Origin: Ignavibacteria bacterium
GTDB taxonomy: Bacteria > Bacteroidota > Ignavibacteria > Kapaibacteriales > UBA4661
DNA: 64,000 nucleotides
Reading direction: 5' to 3'
Assembly (NCBI GenBank): GCA_013298775.1
Contig: JAAFIV010000015.1
Coordinates: 1-64,000, forward strand
Of the stretch, positions 9,044-18,844 are shown in pieces; the stretch's first letter is position 1; each line of letters starts with the position of its first letter. The position numbers and the translations under genes were made by a program. The notes beneath the pieces were generated by a model. It was given only the letters and a program-made list of their open reading frames with translations. It did no database searches and was not told the DNA's origin.

Positions 9044-11284
9044 CCAATGTATTTCACTCTGTTCCAAAGCATCAAAAACCTCGTCAGCATGGCGCGAAAG
9101 CACGTTGTTGTGCGATGTTGTGCCATTCTTGCGCTTTACTGTTTTTGCCTCGTCGTGCCAGAAAGAGAGATAGTTGCACAAGAAACAAAATCCATAGAAA
9201 TACAATCCATAGAAATACAATCCGCAGAAGCAAGGAATAATGAGCTTTCCAGCCTTTTCTCCGCATCCTTTCTCGCGCCCGACACCACGCGCACCGAGTA
9301 TGCAGGATTGTTCGTGCATTACATTTTGGGCGGCTTTAGCCCGCGCCTTGCAGATTATCCCGATAATTGGATAGCATCCTACACACCGCTTCGTAGCTCG
9401 TTTCGCACGATTTCCTTTGGTCTGAATTCCGATTCCCCTTTTCGTTTGCCCTTTCTCACCAAACGCCAGAACAACGCATGGTTTCAGGGTTTACGCTTCG
9501 GTGTGCAGATTGAAGCGCAGCTTTCGGATATTAGTATTGTTGAAAGCTCAGATTCTGTGCGCCTTGCAAACGGTTCGGTCTTGCGGGGCGAATTTCAGCA
9601 CAGCGCGTTTGCGAACTTGCGCTCACTCGCTCTCACGCCAAGCCTCCGCTATACGCTCGCTTCAGGGCTGACAGCAAGCATTGGTGCGCGTTTGGGCGTA
9701 GTGAACAGTAGCAATATCCGCATGGTGGATACGATTATTGCGCTGCGCTCAGGAGGCACTGCGCCGCTTGCAGAGAATCTGCTCCGTCCTATCATTGACG
9801 ACGCACGTATTCGCGGCTTGCGAGCCGATGAATTCAGCATTGTTGCAGGAATTGGCTACAACATTCGCCTTGATAAACTCCTGCAAATTCGTCCCGAAGT
9901 GCTTGCCAATATTCCCATAAAAAGCTCCAACGATTCCTCGCGCTGGCGAAACACCGCGCCGTCGCTGCGTTTTGGCGTGAGCGTGATGTTCAATACCGAA
10001 AAAGTTATTCCCGTGCCAGATACGACCTATATCCGCGATACCGCAATCGTGCTGGTGGCGTACAATCAAAAACCGCTTCTGCGCATTGTTTCGCGCCGCG
10101 TGGAGGTGCGTCCGGCGGAGTACCCAGAAGAGCCGCCGTCGGTGAAAATTGAGGAATCGTATCGGCGGGAAATTCCGAAGCCGAAACCTATCCTCACAGC
10201 CAGTATTGATGCGGAGTTCGCGCTCTTGCCGCCGCGTAAAAATGTGCGTGATAGCCTTACGCGGGAAGCCGTTCTTGCGAGTGCGCAATTTCGGCGCACA
10301 CTCAGTTTGAATGCCGAAAAAACAGCAATCCGCTTTACGCCAATCTGCGCAAACAGCACCAATGCGAGCTTGTATGCAGATGCGTTGCAGGAATACTTTT
10401 CTGTGCCGCCTCTTAGCTTGCAACGCCTTGAAAGCAGCACCAATACTATTCTCGCTGATACAACGCTGCTTGTCTCCGCGCTGCCGTACATTCGCTTCAC
10501 GCCGCGTGTGGTGAGTGAAATTTCCCTGAAAGGCACGGAATTACGCATTGTGCGCGAGCGTCCGCGTGGCAGAAGTGGCGTGGAATCATCGCTTGCTGGA
10601 AAAGCTGTGCAGAAAGAGTCTCCGCAGAAAGAGTCTCCGCAGGAAGCGCGGCGCATCACGCTTGCTGTTTTCACCGATACGAGCGCGAATGTTCGTGAGC
10701 AAGCAGGCAGCGGCGGCGGTGGAGCGCAAATTCTCTGGTCTCCCACGCGGCAGCCCGATATGTTTATTGCTCCAAACGAGCGTCTTTTCTATGCGTTTCG
10801 GGTGTTTGATGAGGAAGGCGCGGAAGCAACGGTGGATTCAGGTTCTATTACGCTTCGCACCGAACCAAACACAGGAAACTTAGGCGTAAAGCGGAGTATA
10901 GAGGTGTATGCTTTTGAGAACAATGTGAATTTAGCAGATTTTATGCGCTCGCTCATTGCGATAAATATTCAAAACGCCGAGCGCGTCTGTATTGTCCCGC
11001 CGCAAGGAATGACGGCACATTCAGGCAATGACAGCACAAAAAACGATGCAAATGAAATGCGTTTACGGGTGCAGCTTTTGGAACGGAGTTTGCCAAATGC
11101 AGAGCAGCAAACCTTGAGTATTTTTTCGCAATTACCTTCCTTCAACGCAAGTAATGGTGAGGCTTTTGAGGAAAGTTTATTGCAATCGCCCACGCGCCCA
11201 CCCACTGCGCTTTCTGAGCGCGAACAACGTTTGCGGACAACGCTTGCGCAAATGCTGCTTGTTTTTGTTGAACGCCGCTTGTAG
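9044..11284 (+). CDS. Large hypothetical envelope protein, signal peptide
   Basis: ORF 8954-11284; upstream part of the ORF lies in the family-7 repeat, so start moved to MYFTLFQ; overall style resembles C-terminal parts of the 56230-61011 protein. Confidence 0.7.
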   Translation, partial: PMYFTLFQSIKNLVSMARKHVVVRCCAILALYCFCLVVPEREIVAQETKSIEIQSIEIQSAEARNNELSSLFSASFLAPDTTRTEYAGLFVHYILGGFSPRLADYPDNWIASYTPLRSSFRTISFGLNSDSPFRLPFLTKRQNNAWFQGLRFGVQIEAQLSDISIVESSDSVRLANGSVLRGEFQHSAFANLRSLALTPSLRYTLASGLTASIGARLGVVNSSNIRMVDTIIALRSGGTAPLAENLLRPIIDDARIRGLRADEFSIVAGIGYNIRLDKLLQIRPEVLANIPIKSSNDSSRWRNTAPSLRFGVSVMFNTEKVIPVPDTTYIRDTAIVLVAYNQKPLLRIVSRRVEVRPAEYPEEPPSVKIEESYRREIPKPKPILTASIDAEFALLPPRKNVRDSLTREAVLASAQFRRTLSLNAEKTAIRFTPICANSTNASLYADALQEYFSVPPLSLQRLESSTNTILADTTLLVSALPYIRFTPRVVSEISLKGTELRIVRERPRGRSGVESSLAGKAVQKESPQKESPQEARRITLAVFTDTSANVREQAGSGGGGAQILWSPTRQPDMFIAPNERLFYAFRVFDEEGAEATVDSGSITLRTEPNTGNLGVKRSIEVYAFENNVNLADFMRSLIAINIQNAERVCIVPPQGMTAHSGNDSTKNDANEMRLRVQLLERSLPNAEQQTLSIFSQLPSFNASNGEAFEESLLQSPTRPPTALSEREQRLRTTLAQMLLVFVERRL

Positions 11285-11333
11285 GCTTGGGTTTTGACTC
11301 TTTAGGTTGCGCGGTAATTACACTCGTTTGCCC

Positions 11334-11501
11334 CCTTTATCAAGCAGGGCTGCTAAGTGTCTCGTGTTTTCCCTCATCCCAACCCTTCTCCCAGAGGGAG
11401 AAGGGCAAGACATAGAGCCAATTCTTTACCCTCGCCCTCTGGGAGAGGGTCTCGCGCAGCGAGGGGTGAGGGGAGAATGTAGCAGCCCTGCCTTTATCAA
11501 G
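11334..11501. mobile_element. MITE-like element (family 7) with 11-bp TIR and 11-bp putative target-site duplication
   Basis: Direct repeats cctttatcaag at 11334-11344 and 11491-11501; TIR cagggctgcta (11345-11355) / tagcagccctg (11480-11490); core ccctcatccc..ctctgggagaggg..gggtgagggg. Confidence 0.8.
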
Positions 11502-11537
11502 GGAGCGAATTCAACAGCGTTTTTCAACAACCAGCTT

Positions 11538-13040
11538 CTACGCTCTCTTCAAGGTAATCAGCGTAATTTCAGGCGGAATACCAATCCGCACGGGAACGCC
11601 CGTTGTGCCGATACCGCGATTCACGTAAATATGCTGCGCCGTACCATGCTCGCTCGCATACAAGCCTGCACACTGCCGATACAGCAACGATGCGGGACTT
11701 AGCTCCATACCTGCAAATTGTACGCCCATCTGCCCGCCGTGCGTATGTCCCGCCAACACGAGGTCAATGCTGAGTTCGTCGCCATTGGCGAGAATGCTGG
11801 TTTTTCCATGAACTTTTTTATCCCAAAACGTGGGGTCATGCGCAAGGAGAATCGTAGAGTATTCCGCAGAAAGCCCATCCAGAGACTTGTTCAAGTCGCC
11901 GTAGTTTTGGCGTAAGCCAACATTGTCAATCGCCGCAAGCTGAAGAATTTCCCCGTCAATGCTGAAGTTTGTGTTTTGATTCACGAGTAAATTCACCCCT
12001 GCCGCCCGCACTGCATCAAGCAACTCCTGATGCGAATCCCCGCCAACGTAATGGTCGTGATTGCCCAAGCAGCCCCACACGCCAAGCGGCGCGAAATCTC
12101 GCTTGCCAGCATTTAAGCACATTGCGTGAATTTCTGGCAAAATAATCGGCAATTCGTCCGCTTTCCAATTCACCCAATCGCCTGTAATCATCAGCATATC
12201 GGGCTTCAACGATTCCACAATGCGCCGCGCTTCCTGCATCGGCTGTTCGGAGAAAAACGAGCCAGCATGAAGGTCGGAAATTTGAGCAATGGTCAAGCCT
12301 TCAAAGGCGCGAGGCAAATTTTTAATGGGAATTGTTACTGGGTGTACGTGAAAATCGTACAAGGTATAAACAGCGTCCACTCCCAAGACCAGCACTGGAG
12401 CGGCTGCCAGACCATATCCTGCCAACTTCGCGCTTTTCTCCAAAAATGCCCGCCGCGAAAGCGATGCGCTGGAAAGCTGATTGATACTTGGCTGTGGCGT
12501 ATTTGCTCTATCACTATTTGCTGTATCACTCGGAATGAAGAATATCTGCACAGTGCGAAGCATACGCACAGGAAAAGATAAACGAGAAATTTCGCCCGAA
12601 TCCCGCATTGCAGCTTGCTTCCACGCATTGACAATTTTTCCTTTCAAGCGCACAATAACGCCCTTGCTCCAATCGTACACCGACCACACGCCGCTCACAA
12701 CGCGGGGACTAAAATGCTTTTCAATCCAACGCATAATCCAATAGCCCGCAATCCCAGCAACGACGGCAATCTTGGGCATATACCAGTACGTGAGCGTCCG
12801 ATGCAAAACCTTATTCAACAAACTTGGATGCAGCTCGGTTTGGCGCAAATACACAGTAAAGGGAAACGTGAAAAACAGCACCACGCCAAGCGCAATAGGC
12901 ACACGATACCACCACGCCGACCAGCCGCGCGAGCGCACAAATGCTCGCCATGACAGTAGGACAATAAGGTCTAATGCGGTTTGCAGAACGCCAACCGAGA
13001 TAAAAAACAGCAAAAGACGATATGAAAATTCAACCGACAT
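11538..13040 (-). CDS. Membrane-anchored metallophosphoesterase
   Basis: ISDLHAGSF, ITGDWVNW, LGNHDHY, LLAHDP, LAGHTHGGQ motifs; N-terminal TM helices. Confidence 0.92.
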   Translation of the reverse strand: MSVEFSYRLLLFFISVGVLQTALDLIVLLSWRAFVRSRGWSAWWYRVPIALGVVLFFTFPFTVYLRQTELHPSLLNKVLHRTLTYWYMPKIAVVAGIAGYWIMRWIEKHFSPRVVSGVWSVYDWSKGVIVRLKGKIVNAWKQAAMRDSGEISRLSFPVRMLRTVQIFFIPSDTANSDRANTPQPSINQLSSASLSRRAFLEKSAKLAGYGLAAAPVLVLGVDAVYTLYDFHVHPVTIPIKNLPRAFEGLTIAQISDLHAGSFFSEQPMQEARRIVESLKPDMLMITGDWVNWKADELPIILPEIHAMCLNAGKRDFAPLGVWGCLGNHDHYVGGDSHQELLDAVRAAGVNLLVNQNTNFSIDGEILQLAAIDNVGLRQNYGDLNKSLDGLSAEYSTILLAHDPTFWDKKVHGKTSILANGDELSIDLVLAGHTHGGQMGVQFAGMELSPASLLYRQCAGLYASEHGTAQHIYVNRGIGTTGVPVRIGIPPEITLITLKRA

Positions 13041-13083
13041 GAGTACGAGAAAATAATGAAAAATGTAGCCCTCAGTTTGCATC

Positions 13084-13203
13084 TTCCCGTCCTACCGTTT
13101 CTGAACGGTAGAACGGGTTTCACGGTAACAGGGGTAAACGATTCCGGGAAACCCGCCGGACGGCAGCGTTCATGCACTCCTCAGCCGCCCGACGGGCAAG
13201 CGG
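13084..13203. repeat. Composite palindromic element: family 2 (cttcccgtcctaccgtttctgaacggtag...) fused to family 3 (cgccggacggcagcgttc..gccgcccgacggg)
   Basis: Left part matches 27510-27618 and 39169-39293; right part matches 23388-23442. Confidence 0.85.
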
Positions 13204-14943
13204 TTAGTTGCTTTGTGATTCCAACACCGAAGCATCCAACGGCAGCCAGATAAAGAAAATAGAACCCTTCCCAAGCTGGCTTGTAACCTTGATTTTCCCT
13301 TTGTGCGCTTCCACAACCCACTTCACAATCGACAAACCCAAACCATGCCCGCCAAGCTCGCCAGAGCGCGATTTATCCACGCGGAAGAGGCGGTCAAAAA
13401 TGAGGTCTTGGTCGCTTTCGGGAATGCCTAAGCCCGTATCGGCGACCGACACCAGCGCGGACTCATCCTGCTTGCGCAAGGAAACCGTCACTAAGCCACC
13501 ATGCGGAGTGTACTTGATAGCATTGTCAATGATATTCAAAAATGCTTGGTGCAAGCGCACCTTGTCGCCAAAAATCACCACGTTGCGCTCTACGCTTGAT
13601 TCTACGCGGATATTCTTCTCCTCGCCGAGCATCATTGCATCTTCGACAATATCTTCCAACAGTGCGCTTACGTTCATCACGTTTACATCGAGTGGGACTT
13701 GCCCAGAATCGGCGCGGGAAAGCTCCAGCAAATTTTTCACGACCTGCGACAAACGGCTTACTTCCTCGAGCGCGCTCGACAGTATTTCCTGATATTCTTC
13801 GGTCGTTTTGTCGGAATGCAGTGCCACTTCGAGTTCGCCCATCAAGATTGCAAGCGGGGTGCGGAGTTCGTGCGAGGCATCGCCCGTGAACTGGCGTATT
13901 TGCTTGAAGGAGCGTTCGAGGCGTTCAATCATCGCGTTCAGGGTGCGGGCAAGCTGCGTAATTTCATCATTCACGCGGCGTTCCGGCAAGCGTTGGCTGA
14001 GATTATGTTCGGTAATTTCCTCTGCAAGCTGCGTCATTACTTGCACGGGCTGGACGAAATATTTTGCTAAAAACCATCCGCTTCCCACCGCCAAGAGCAA
14101 AATAAGCGGAAGCGCGAAAATAAGCGAGGAAAAGAGTTTGCCGAGCGTGGTTTCGATTTCATCCACTGGATAGCCCACCGATACTTGCACCGTGCCTGTA
14201 TGATACACAAACATCCGCAAACGCTGCTTGCCAAGCGTGAACTTCGGAACGGTATAACGAAAGGGAAACGTGTCGCCCGCCAGCATACCAACGGCGGGAA
14301 GCGGCAACTGGCGGACTTTCTGCTGCAATAAATTTTCCGACCGCCAAACAATCACGCCCGACGAGTCCGCCACTTGAATAAAGTAATTTTTCGGATTCAA
14401 CAAAATATGCTCATACACCGCAGACCAGACCACATCTGCCTTTTCCTCGACTTGCACTGCCGTATCTTTCGGCGGCGGCATCGGTCCGACGAAGCGTTTG
14501 CGCTCTTCGGCACGAAAAAAAGCAAAATAATCTTTGGAAGCATTTGCGCGTCCTGCATTTTGGGTGCGTTGTCGGCGCAATGCTTTTGTTTGTGCGGCTT
14601 TTCGCAATGCTTCTGCCGATATTTCTTGTCCTGACAAGCCTTTCGAGGAATCCGATTGCACAAGATTTGTATTTGCCGAGCTTGTATTTATCGAACTCAC
14701 AGCCTGTTTTGCTTTACGCGGACGCTCCGAAAGCGAGGGACGAAGCGGCTCGCGGGTTTCTTCCTGTTTTTTGCGAATGATGTAATCCAGCGATTCCGCC
14801 ACGCGCTGCAAGGAAGAATCAAGGTTGTCGTTCAGTTCCTGCTGCACCGCCACGTATGTTACCACGCCAATAACCAGCAATGGCACAGCGACGATAGCCG
14901 TGTACCAGAGCGTGAGGCGAAGGCGGAAGGAGATTTGCAGCAT
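13204..14943 (-). CDS. Sensor histidine kinase (TM, HAMP, HisKA, HATPase_c)
   Basis: FTGDASHELRTPLAILMGE; NIIDNAIKYTPHGG; DTGLGIPESD; GLGLSIVKWVVEAHKG. Confidence 0.95.
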   Translation of the reverse strand: MLQISFRLRLTLWYTAIVAVPLLVIGVVTYVAVQQELNDNLDSSLQRVAESLDYIIRKKQEETREPLRPSLSERPRKAKQAVSSINTSSANTNLVQSDSSKGLSGQEISAEALRKAAQTKALRRQRTQNAGRANASKDYFAFFRAEERKRFVGPMPPPKDTAVQVEEKADVVWSAVYEHILLNPKNYFIQVADSSGVIVWRSENLLQQKVRQLPLPAVGMLAGDTFPFRYTVPKFTLGKQRLRMFVYHTGTVQVSVGYPVDEIETTLGKLFSSLIFALPLILLLAVGSGWFLAKYFVQPVQVMTQLAEEITEHNLSQRLPERRVNDEITQLARTLNAMIERLERSFKQIRQFTGDASHELRTPLAILMGELEVALHSDKTTEEYQEILSSALEEVSRLSQVVKNLLELSRADSGQVPLDVNVMNVSALLEDIVEDAMMLGEEKNIRVESSVERNVVIFGDKVRLHQAFLNIIDNAIKYTPHGGLVTVSLRKQDESALVSVADTGLGIPESDQDLIFDRLFRVDKSRSGELGGHGLGLSIVKWVVEAHKGKIKVTSQLGKGSIFFIWLPLDASVLESQSN

Positions 14944-14944
14944 G

Positions 14945-15290
14945 GACTGGGATTTTGGAGATTGTTCGTTACGGCTCAGGTCTTGATTTAGGAACGCGGA
15001 CTTAGAGGACTAAATACATGATTCTTGAAATAAGCAACGATTATTGGAACGCGGATGAGGTCCCAGACTATCAGGATGTTGAGGACTTTTCTCCGTCTTC
15101 CACATCCTCTAAGTCCGCAAATCTGCGTTCTTTACTCACAACGTTCATTATCACTGCATAATGTAAGAATCATGTACTAAAGAAGACTTTTGAGGACTCA
15201 ATGATAATTGCAACAAAGGTCAGAGTCCTGACCAGTCCTCAAAAGTCCTCTAAATCCGCGTTCCCTGACGAATGAAGAAGTTACGATTAC
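14945..15290. repeat. Composite of family-6 (actgggattttgg) and family-4 (ggaacgcgga...tccgcgttccc) repeat units
   Basis: ggaacgcggacttagaggact..., ggaacgcggatgaggtccc..., agtcctctaaatccgcgttccc. Confidence 0.75.
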
Positions 15291-15304
15291 GCACATAACA
15301 ACGA

Positions 15305-15352
15305 CAAAAAACCGCTCCATATCTTATGTTTGGACATGGAGCGGTTTCTATT
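15305..15352. terminator. Bidirectional terminator hairpin
   Basis: aaaaaaccgctccat ... atggagcggtttctatttttt. Confidence 0.85.
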
Positions 15353-15379
15353 TTTTGCCTTTGAAGCAGATTAGTGCGA

Positions 15380-15586
15380 TTAAGATTTTTTCGCTGTTTC
15401 TACCGTTTTTTCAGCATCAGCTTTTTTGCTTGCTTTTGCTGTTTTAGGAGTGCAGCATTTGTCGCCGCTTTTGCTTGCTGTTGCTTTGTCTTTGCAGCAG
15501 GCTTTGCCGTCGCCATGCGCAAGTGCAGCACTGAAGGAAACAACTGAAATTACGCAAACCGCAACTAATGAACGAAGTGCTTTCAT
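15380..15586 (-). CDS. Small secreted Cys/Lys-rich protein (68 aa)
   Basis: Signal peptide MKALRSLVAVCVISVVSFSAALAHG then KACCKDK...DKCCTPK. Confidence 0.65.
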   Translation of the reverse strand: MKALRSLVAVCVISVVSFSAALAHGDGKACCKDKATASKSGDKCCTPKTAKASKKADAEKTVETAKKS

Positions 15587-15743
15587 GTAAAAACTCCTAT
15601 GGAATGTGGGAGAAATTGTGAAGTGTCGCCTGAAGATTGAATGCTAAAGAATCTTTCTTTACGAGCTTCAGAGGACTGAATTGCAATATACAAAAACTAT
15701 GCGAACATTTGTTATTATACGCTCTTTTGTACGTTGCGGACGT

Positions 15744-16295
15744 TTATTTGTTACGGGCAAAAATCTGGCAGACGTAATATGTGTCGCCGCTTTTCACAAC
15801 ACCTATACCAGTGGCTGCATACTGCGGATTTTCCAAGTTTGCAACGTCATTATTTGTTTCCAACCACACACGCACCGCATCCAGCGAAGGGCTACCGCTT
15901 GTTGAGGTTACAACGGCGATGTTACGTTGCATTCCTTGTGTGTTATCGTAGGCATCCACGTCGTTTTTGCTGGTGAAACCTGCAAGATTCACGCTTGCGA
16001 GATTTGCTTGGAGATGACCTTTTGCCATCATTTCAGCGTAACGGCGGGCTGCATTCGAGAGCGAATCGGTTGTTTGTAATTCGCCTAAATGCAAGGATGC
16101 ACGGTGATTATTCACACGTTCCAAAATACTTTCGCCAACATACTTTGGCATGGTGTATTTCGGTAATTCGATGGATTTGCTTTTTTGAATTTGGAATATC
16201 AAGCACACAATCACGACCGCAATAATGATGCGCGGTAACGTAACCAATTTATGTGCTGTTGTTGTCGTGGGCGATGTTGTTGTTGTCGTTTTCAT
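15744..16295 (-). CDS. CAP (SCP/PR1-like) domain protein with N-terminal TM
   Basis: ILERVNNHRASLHLGELQTTDSLSNAARRYAEMMAKGHLQ...AATGIGV..YYVCQIFA. Confidence 0.85.
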   Translation of the reverse strand: MKTTTTTSPTTTTAHKLVTLPRIIIAVVIVCLIFQIQKSKSIELPKYTMPKYVGESILERVNNHRASLHLGELQTTDSLSNAARRYAEMMAKGHLQANLASVNLAGFTSKNDVDAYDNTQGMQRNIAVVTSTSGSPSLDAVRVWLETNNDVANLENPQYAATGIGVVKSGDTYYVCQIFARNK

Positions 16296-16585
16296 AAACC
16301 GTCTCCAGTATTGTTGGTAATGCCCTCTATAATGTTCCAAAACCGTGCCAAAGTGCTTTTACTAGGTTTTATGCGGCTTTCGGGGCGAAAAGTGTCAAGA
16401 ATGCCTGACACTTTTTTGTAAGACTTTGAAAAACGGAAACTAAACTTGACAGTTTATCCACCACATTGCCAGTTTCTGTCTCAGTTTGTTTCATACTACA
16501 AAAATGCAGAATGAGACAACGCCGTCCTAGTGTCCCGAAGTGAGATGTTTGCATGACTGAAAGTCATTGAAGGCTCTTACAAACG

Positions 16586-16665
16586 GTGCAGACAAGAGTG
16601 TCTGCACTACCGAAGCCGCATGAAAGCTAGTTCTGATGGTAGCACAGACACTCTTGTCTGCGCCA
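16586..16665. repeat. Family-1-like double hairpin
   Basis: ggtgcagacaagagtgtctgcactacc ... ggtagcacagacactcttgtctgcgcc. Confidence 0.8.
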
Positions 16666-16809
16666 CAGGACGCTACATTTATTGCGTTCACAGCTTGACA
16701 GCCTCACACAATACCGCATGAACGCTGAAGTATGTGGATTTATCGCCTATTTTTGGCTATATTTACAGCCCATCAATTAACCACATTTCACCACTTTCCC
16801 CGAAGCATC

Positions 16810-18012
16810 ATGCCAACAGACACACGTACAGATACACGGATTATCCTCTTCACAGGAAAAGGCGGCGTAGGCAAGACCACAACTGCTGCCGCAACCGCGC
16901 TGCGTTGCGCCGAAATGGGCAAAAAAACGCTGGTTATTTCCACCGACCCCGCACATAGTTTGGGCGATGCTGTTGATAGGGAATTGTCGCCCGAACCGCA
17001 GGAAATCGCGCCAAATCTGTATGCGCAGGAATTGGACGTGTATTATTCCATGAAAAAATATTGGGGGAATGTGCGGATTTTGCTCTTGCAAGTCTTTCAA
17101 TGGCAAGGGGTAAGCAATATGGTTGCTGAAGAATTGGCGGCACTTCCGGGCATGGAGGAAGCATCGGCGTTTTTGTGGTTGGATAATTATGTGCAGGCAA
17201 AGGAATACGACGTCATCATCATTGATAGCGCACCAACAGGCGAAACGCTGACGCTGCTCACCTTGCCGCAAACCGTGCAATGGTGGATGACGCGGGCGTT
17301 CCCCTTCCAAAAAACTGCGGTGCAGACGGTTGGTGCAATGGTGCGCGGACTCACGGGAATCCCGCTTGATAAGGGCTTTATGGAGCTGGATGAGCTTTTT
17401 AGTAAACTCCAGCGAATGCAGAAAACCATGACCAATCCTGATGTTGCGTCCATTCGCCTTGTGATGAATCCTGAGCGCATGGTTATTCAAGAGGCTCGGC
17501 GGGCGTACACGTATTTGCAGATGTACGGTTTTAATGTTGATGGCGTGGTTGTAAACCGCATCATGCCTGAATCGGGTAAGAAAGATTCGTTTTTCAAAAG
17601 CTATATCGAATCGCAGAAAAAATATCTGGTGGAGATTGAAGAATCTTTCGCGCCGCTCCCAAACTTTCGTGTCCAACACGCAGGACAAGAAGTCTTTGGG
17701 CTAGATTTGCTCAGGTCTATCGCCGAGAATTTGTACGGCGAAGTTGAAGGCGGCACCGACCCAACGACCTTCTTTTTCAAGGAAAAACCCTTTGAACTCG
17801 TGCAAGATGATAAAAACTACATTCTGAAAACAAAACTCCCTTTTGCCGAAGAATCGGACTTCGAGGTACGCCGCTTGTCGGATGAAATTATCATTCAACT
17901 TGGCAATCGCCGCAAGAATATCTTTTTACCACGTTTCTTGGCGTATTACACGCTTACAAGCAAGGTTTTATCGGGCGGGTGGCTGACGCTTACTTTTTCG
18001 CCGAATGCGTAA
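16810..18012 (+). CDS. ArsA/Get3-family ATPase with HSP20-like C-terminal domain
   Basis: FTGKGGVGKTTTAAATALRCAEMGKKTLVISTDPAHSLGDA; C-term KTKLPFAEESDFEVRRLSDEIIIQLGNRRKNIFLPRFL. Confidence 0.93.
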   Translation: MPTDTRTDTRIILFTGKGGVGKTTTAAATALRCAEMGKKTLVISTDPAHSLGDAVDRELSPEPQEIAPNLYAQELDVYYSMKKYWGNVRILLLQVFQWQGVSNMVAEELAALPGMEEASAFLWLDNYVQAKEYDVIIIDSAPTGETLTLLTLPQTVQWWMTRAFPFQKTAVQTVGAMVRGLTGIPLDKGFMELDELFSKLQRMQKTMTNPDVASIRLVMNPERMVIQEARRAYTYLQMYGFNVDGVVVNRIMPESGKKDSFFKSYIESQKKYLVEIEESFAPLPNFRVQHAGQEVFGLDLLRSIAENLYGEVEGGTDPTTFFFKEKPFELVQDDKNYILKTKLPFAEESDFEVRRLSDEIIIQLGNRRKNIFLPRFLAYYTLTSKVLSGGWLTLTFSPNA

Positions 18013-18044
18013 GAAATAGGAGAAAAAAAGTAGTTCAAGTCAAT

Positions 18045-18165
18045 AGTGGCACAGACATTCTTGTCTGTGTTTGTCGCCTGAACTCCGCACCAACACTCAC
18101 AGACAAGAATGTCTGTGCCACTGAAACCTGATTATACCAGCTTGTTAGAGATTTTGTCGTGTACA
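18045..18165. repeat. Family-1 hairpin element (copy B), right TIR attttgtcgtgtaca retained
   Basis: agtggcacagacattcttgtctgtg...cacagacaagaatgtctgtgccact. Confidence 0.85.
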
Positions 18166-18177
18166 AAGGCACAAAAT

Positions 18178-18215
18178 AAAAAAGCAGGGTGGATAAATCC
18201 AACCTGCTTCGGTTA
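18178..18215 (-). terminator. Rho-independent terminator on minus strand
   Basis: Minus strand gaagcaggttggatttatccaccctgctttttta. Confidence 0.6.
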
Positions 18216-18330
18216 TCACGCTATTCTTGCACATTTTCCCCATCAATGATTGATGTGCATTTGTAGTTATTACGTCCCCTTTTAGTAGTTCCACATACTC
18301 TTTGTGAGAGTATTTTTCTATTCGAGCATC

Positions 18331-18463
18331 AAAAAAACTTTCCCTACACGCGTTTTCGTCATCGTTGTTCAACAAAAAAATCTTCCCTACACCTGTTTTC
18401 GTCAGTCTTGAATTCAAGAACTTCATTCAACAAAAAACTTTCCCTACACCTGTTTTCGTCATC
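18331..18463 (-). repeat. Three degenerate 33-36-bp direct repeats (minus: gacgaaaacaggtgtagggaaagttttttgttgaa)
   Basis: Copies at about 18331-18363, 18371-18407, 18428-18463; offsets 43 and 57 bp. Confidence 0.7.
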
Positions 18464-18768
18464 ACTTTTCGCCAGTCGAAGAGACAAACGTATCGCAGAA
18501 AATTTCACGGAGACGAACAAGAGTTTGTTGTGTGTAACAGCGTCGTTGTTCATGGTTCAAAATTACAAAAATGCGTTAGCCCAAAACAGTGACATATGTA
18601 ACGGTTTTTCCGTTACATTCTCTGTATGCGGCATCATATCTTGCGTACAGGGCGCGATTTTTTTTTTGTTTTTAAAAAATAGTTGCAAAAAAGGTGTTTT
18701 GACCCTGCAAAAAATTCAAAAGGGCTAAAAAAAGCATCACATCGTGCAGATTTTTGTCTGAATTTTCC

Positions 18769-18830
18769 TGTGGAAAAGTGGAAAACCCTGTGGAAAAAGA
18801 AGGGAAAAGTGGAAAACATCGTGGAAAAGG
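18769..18830. repeat. Tandem (c)ctgtggaaaa/gtggaaaac repeats
   Basis: cctgtggaaaagtggaaaaccctgtggaaaaagaagggaaaagtggaaaacatcgtggaaaagg. Confidence 0.75.
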
Positions 18831-18844
18831 TGGATAGAGTGTAC

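Noticed and set aside
16777-17688. 303-aa minus-strand ORF
   Set aside because: Antisense to the ArsA ATPase, which has clear Walker A and family motifs.
18331-18463. CRISPR array
   Set aside because: Only three copies with unequal gaps of ~7 and ~20 bp; incompatible with uniform spacers, no cas genes seen.
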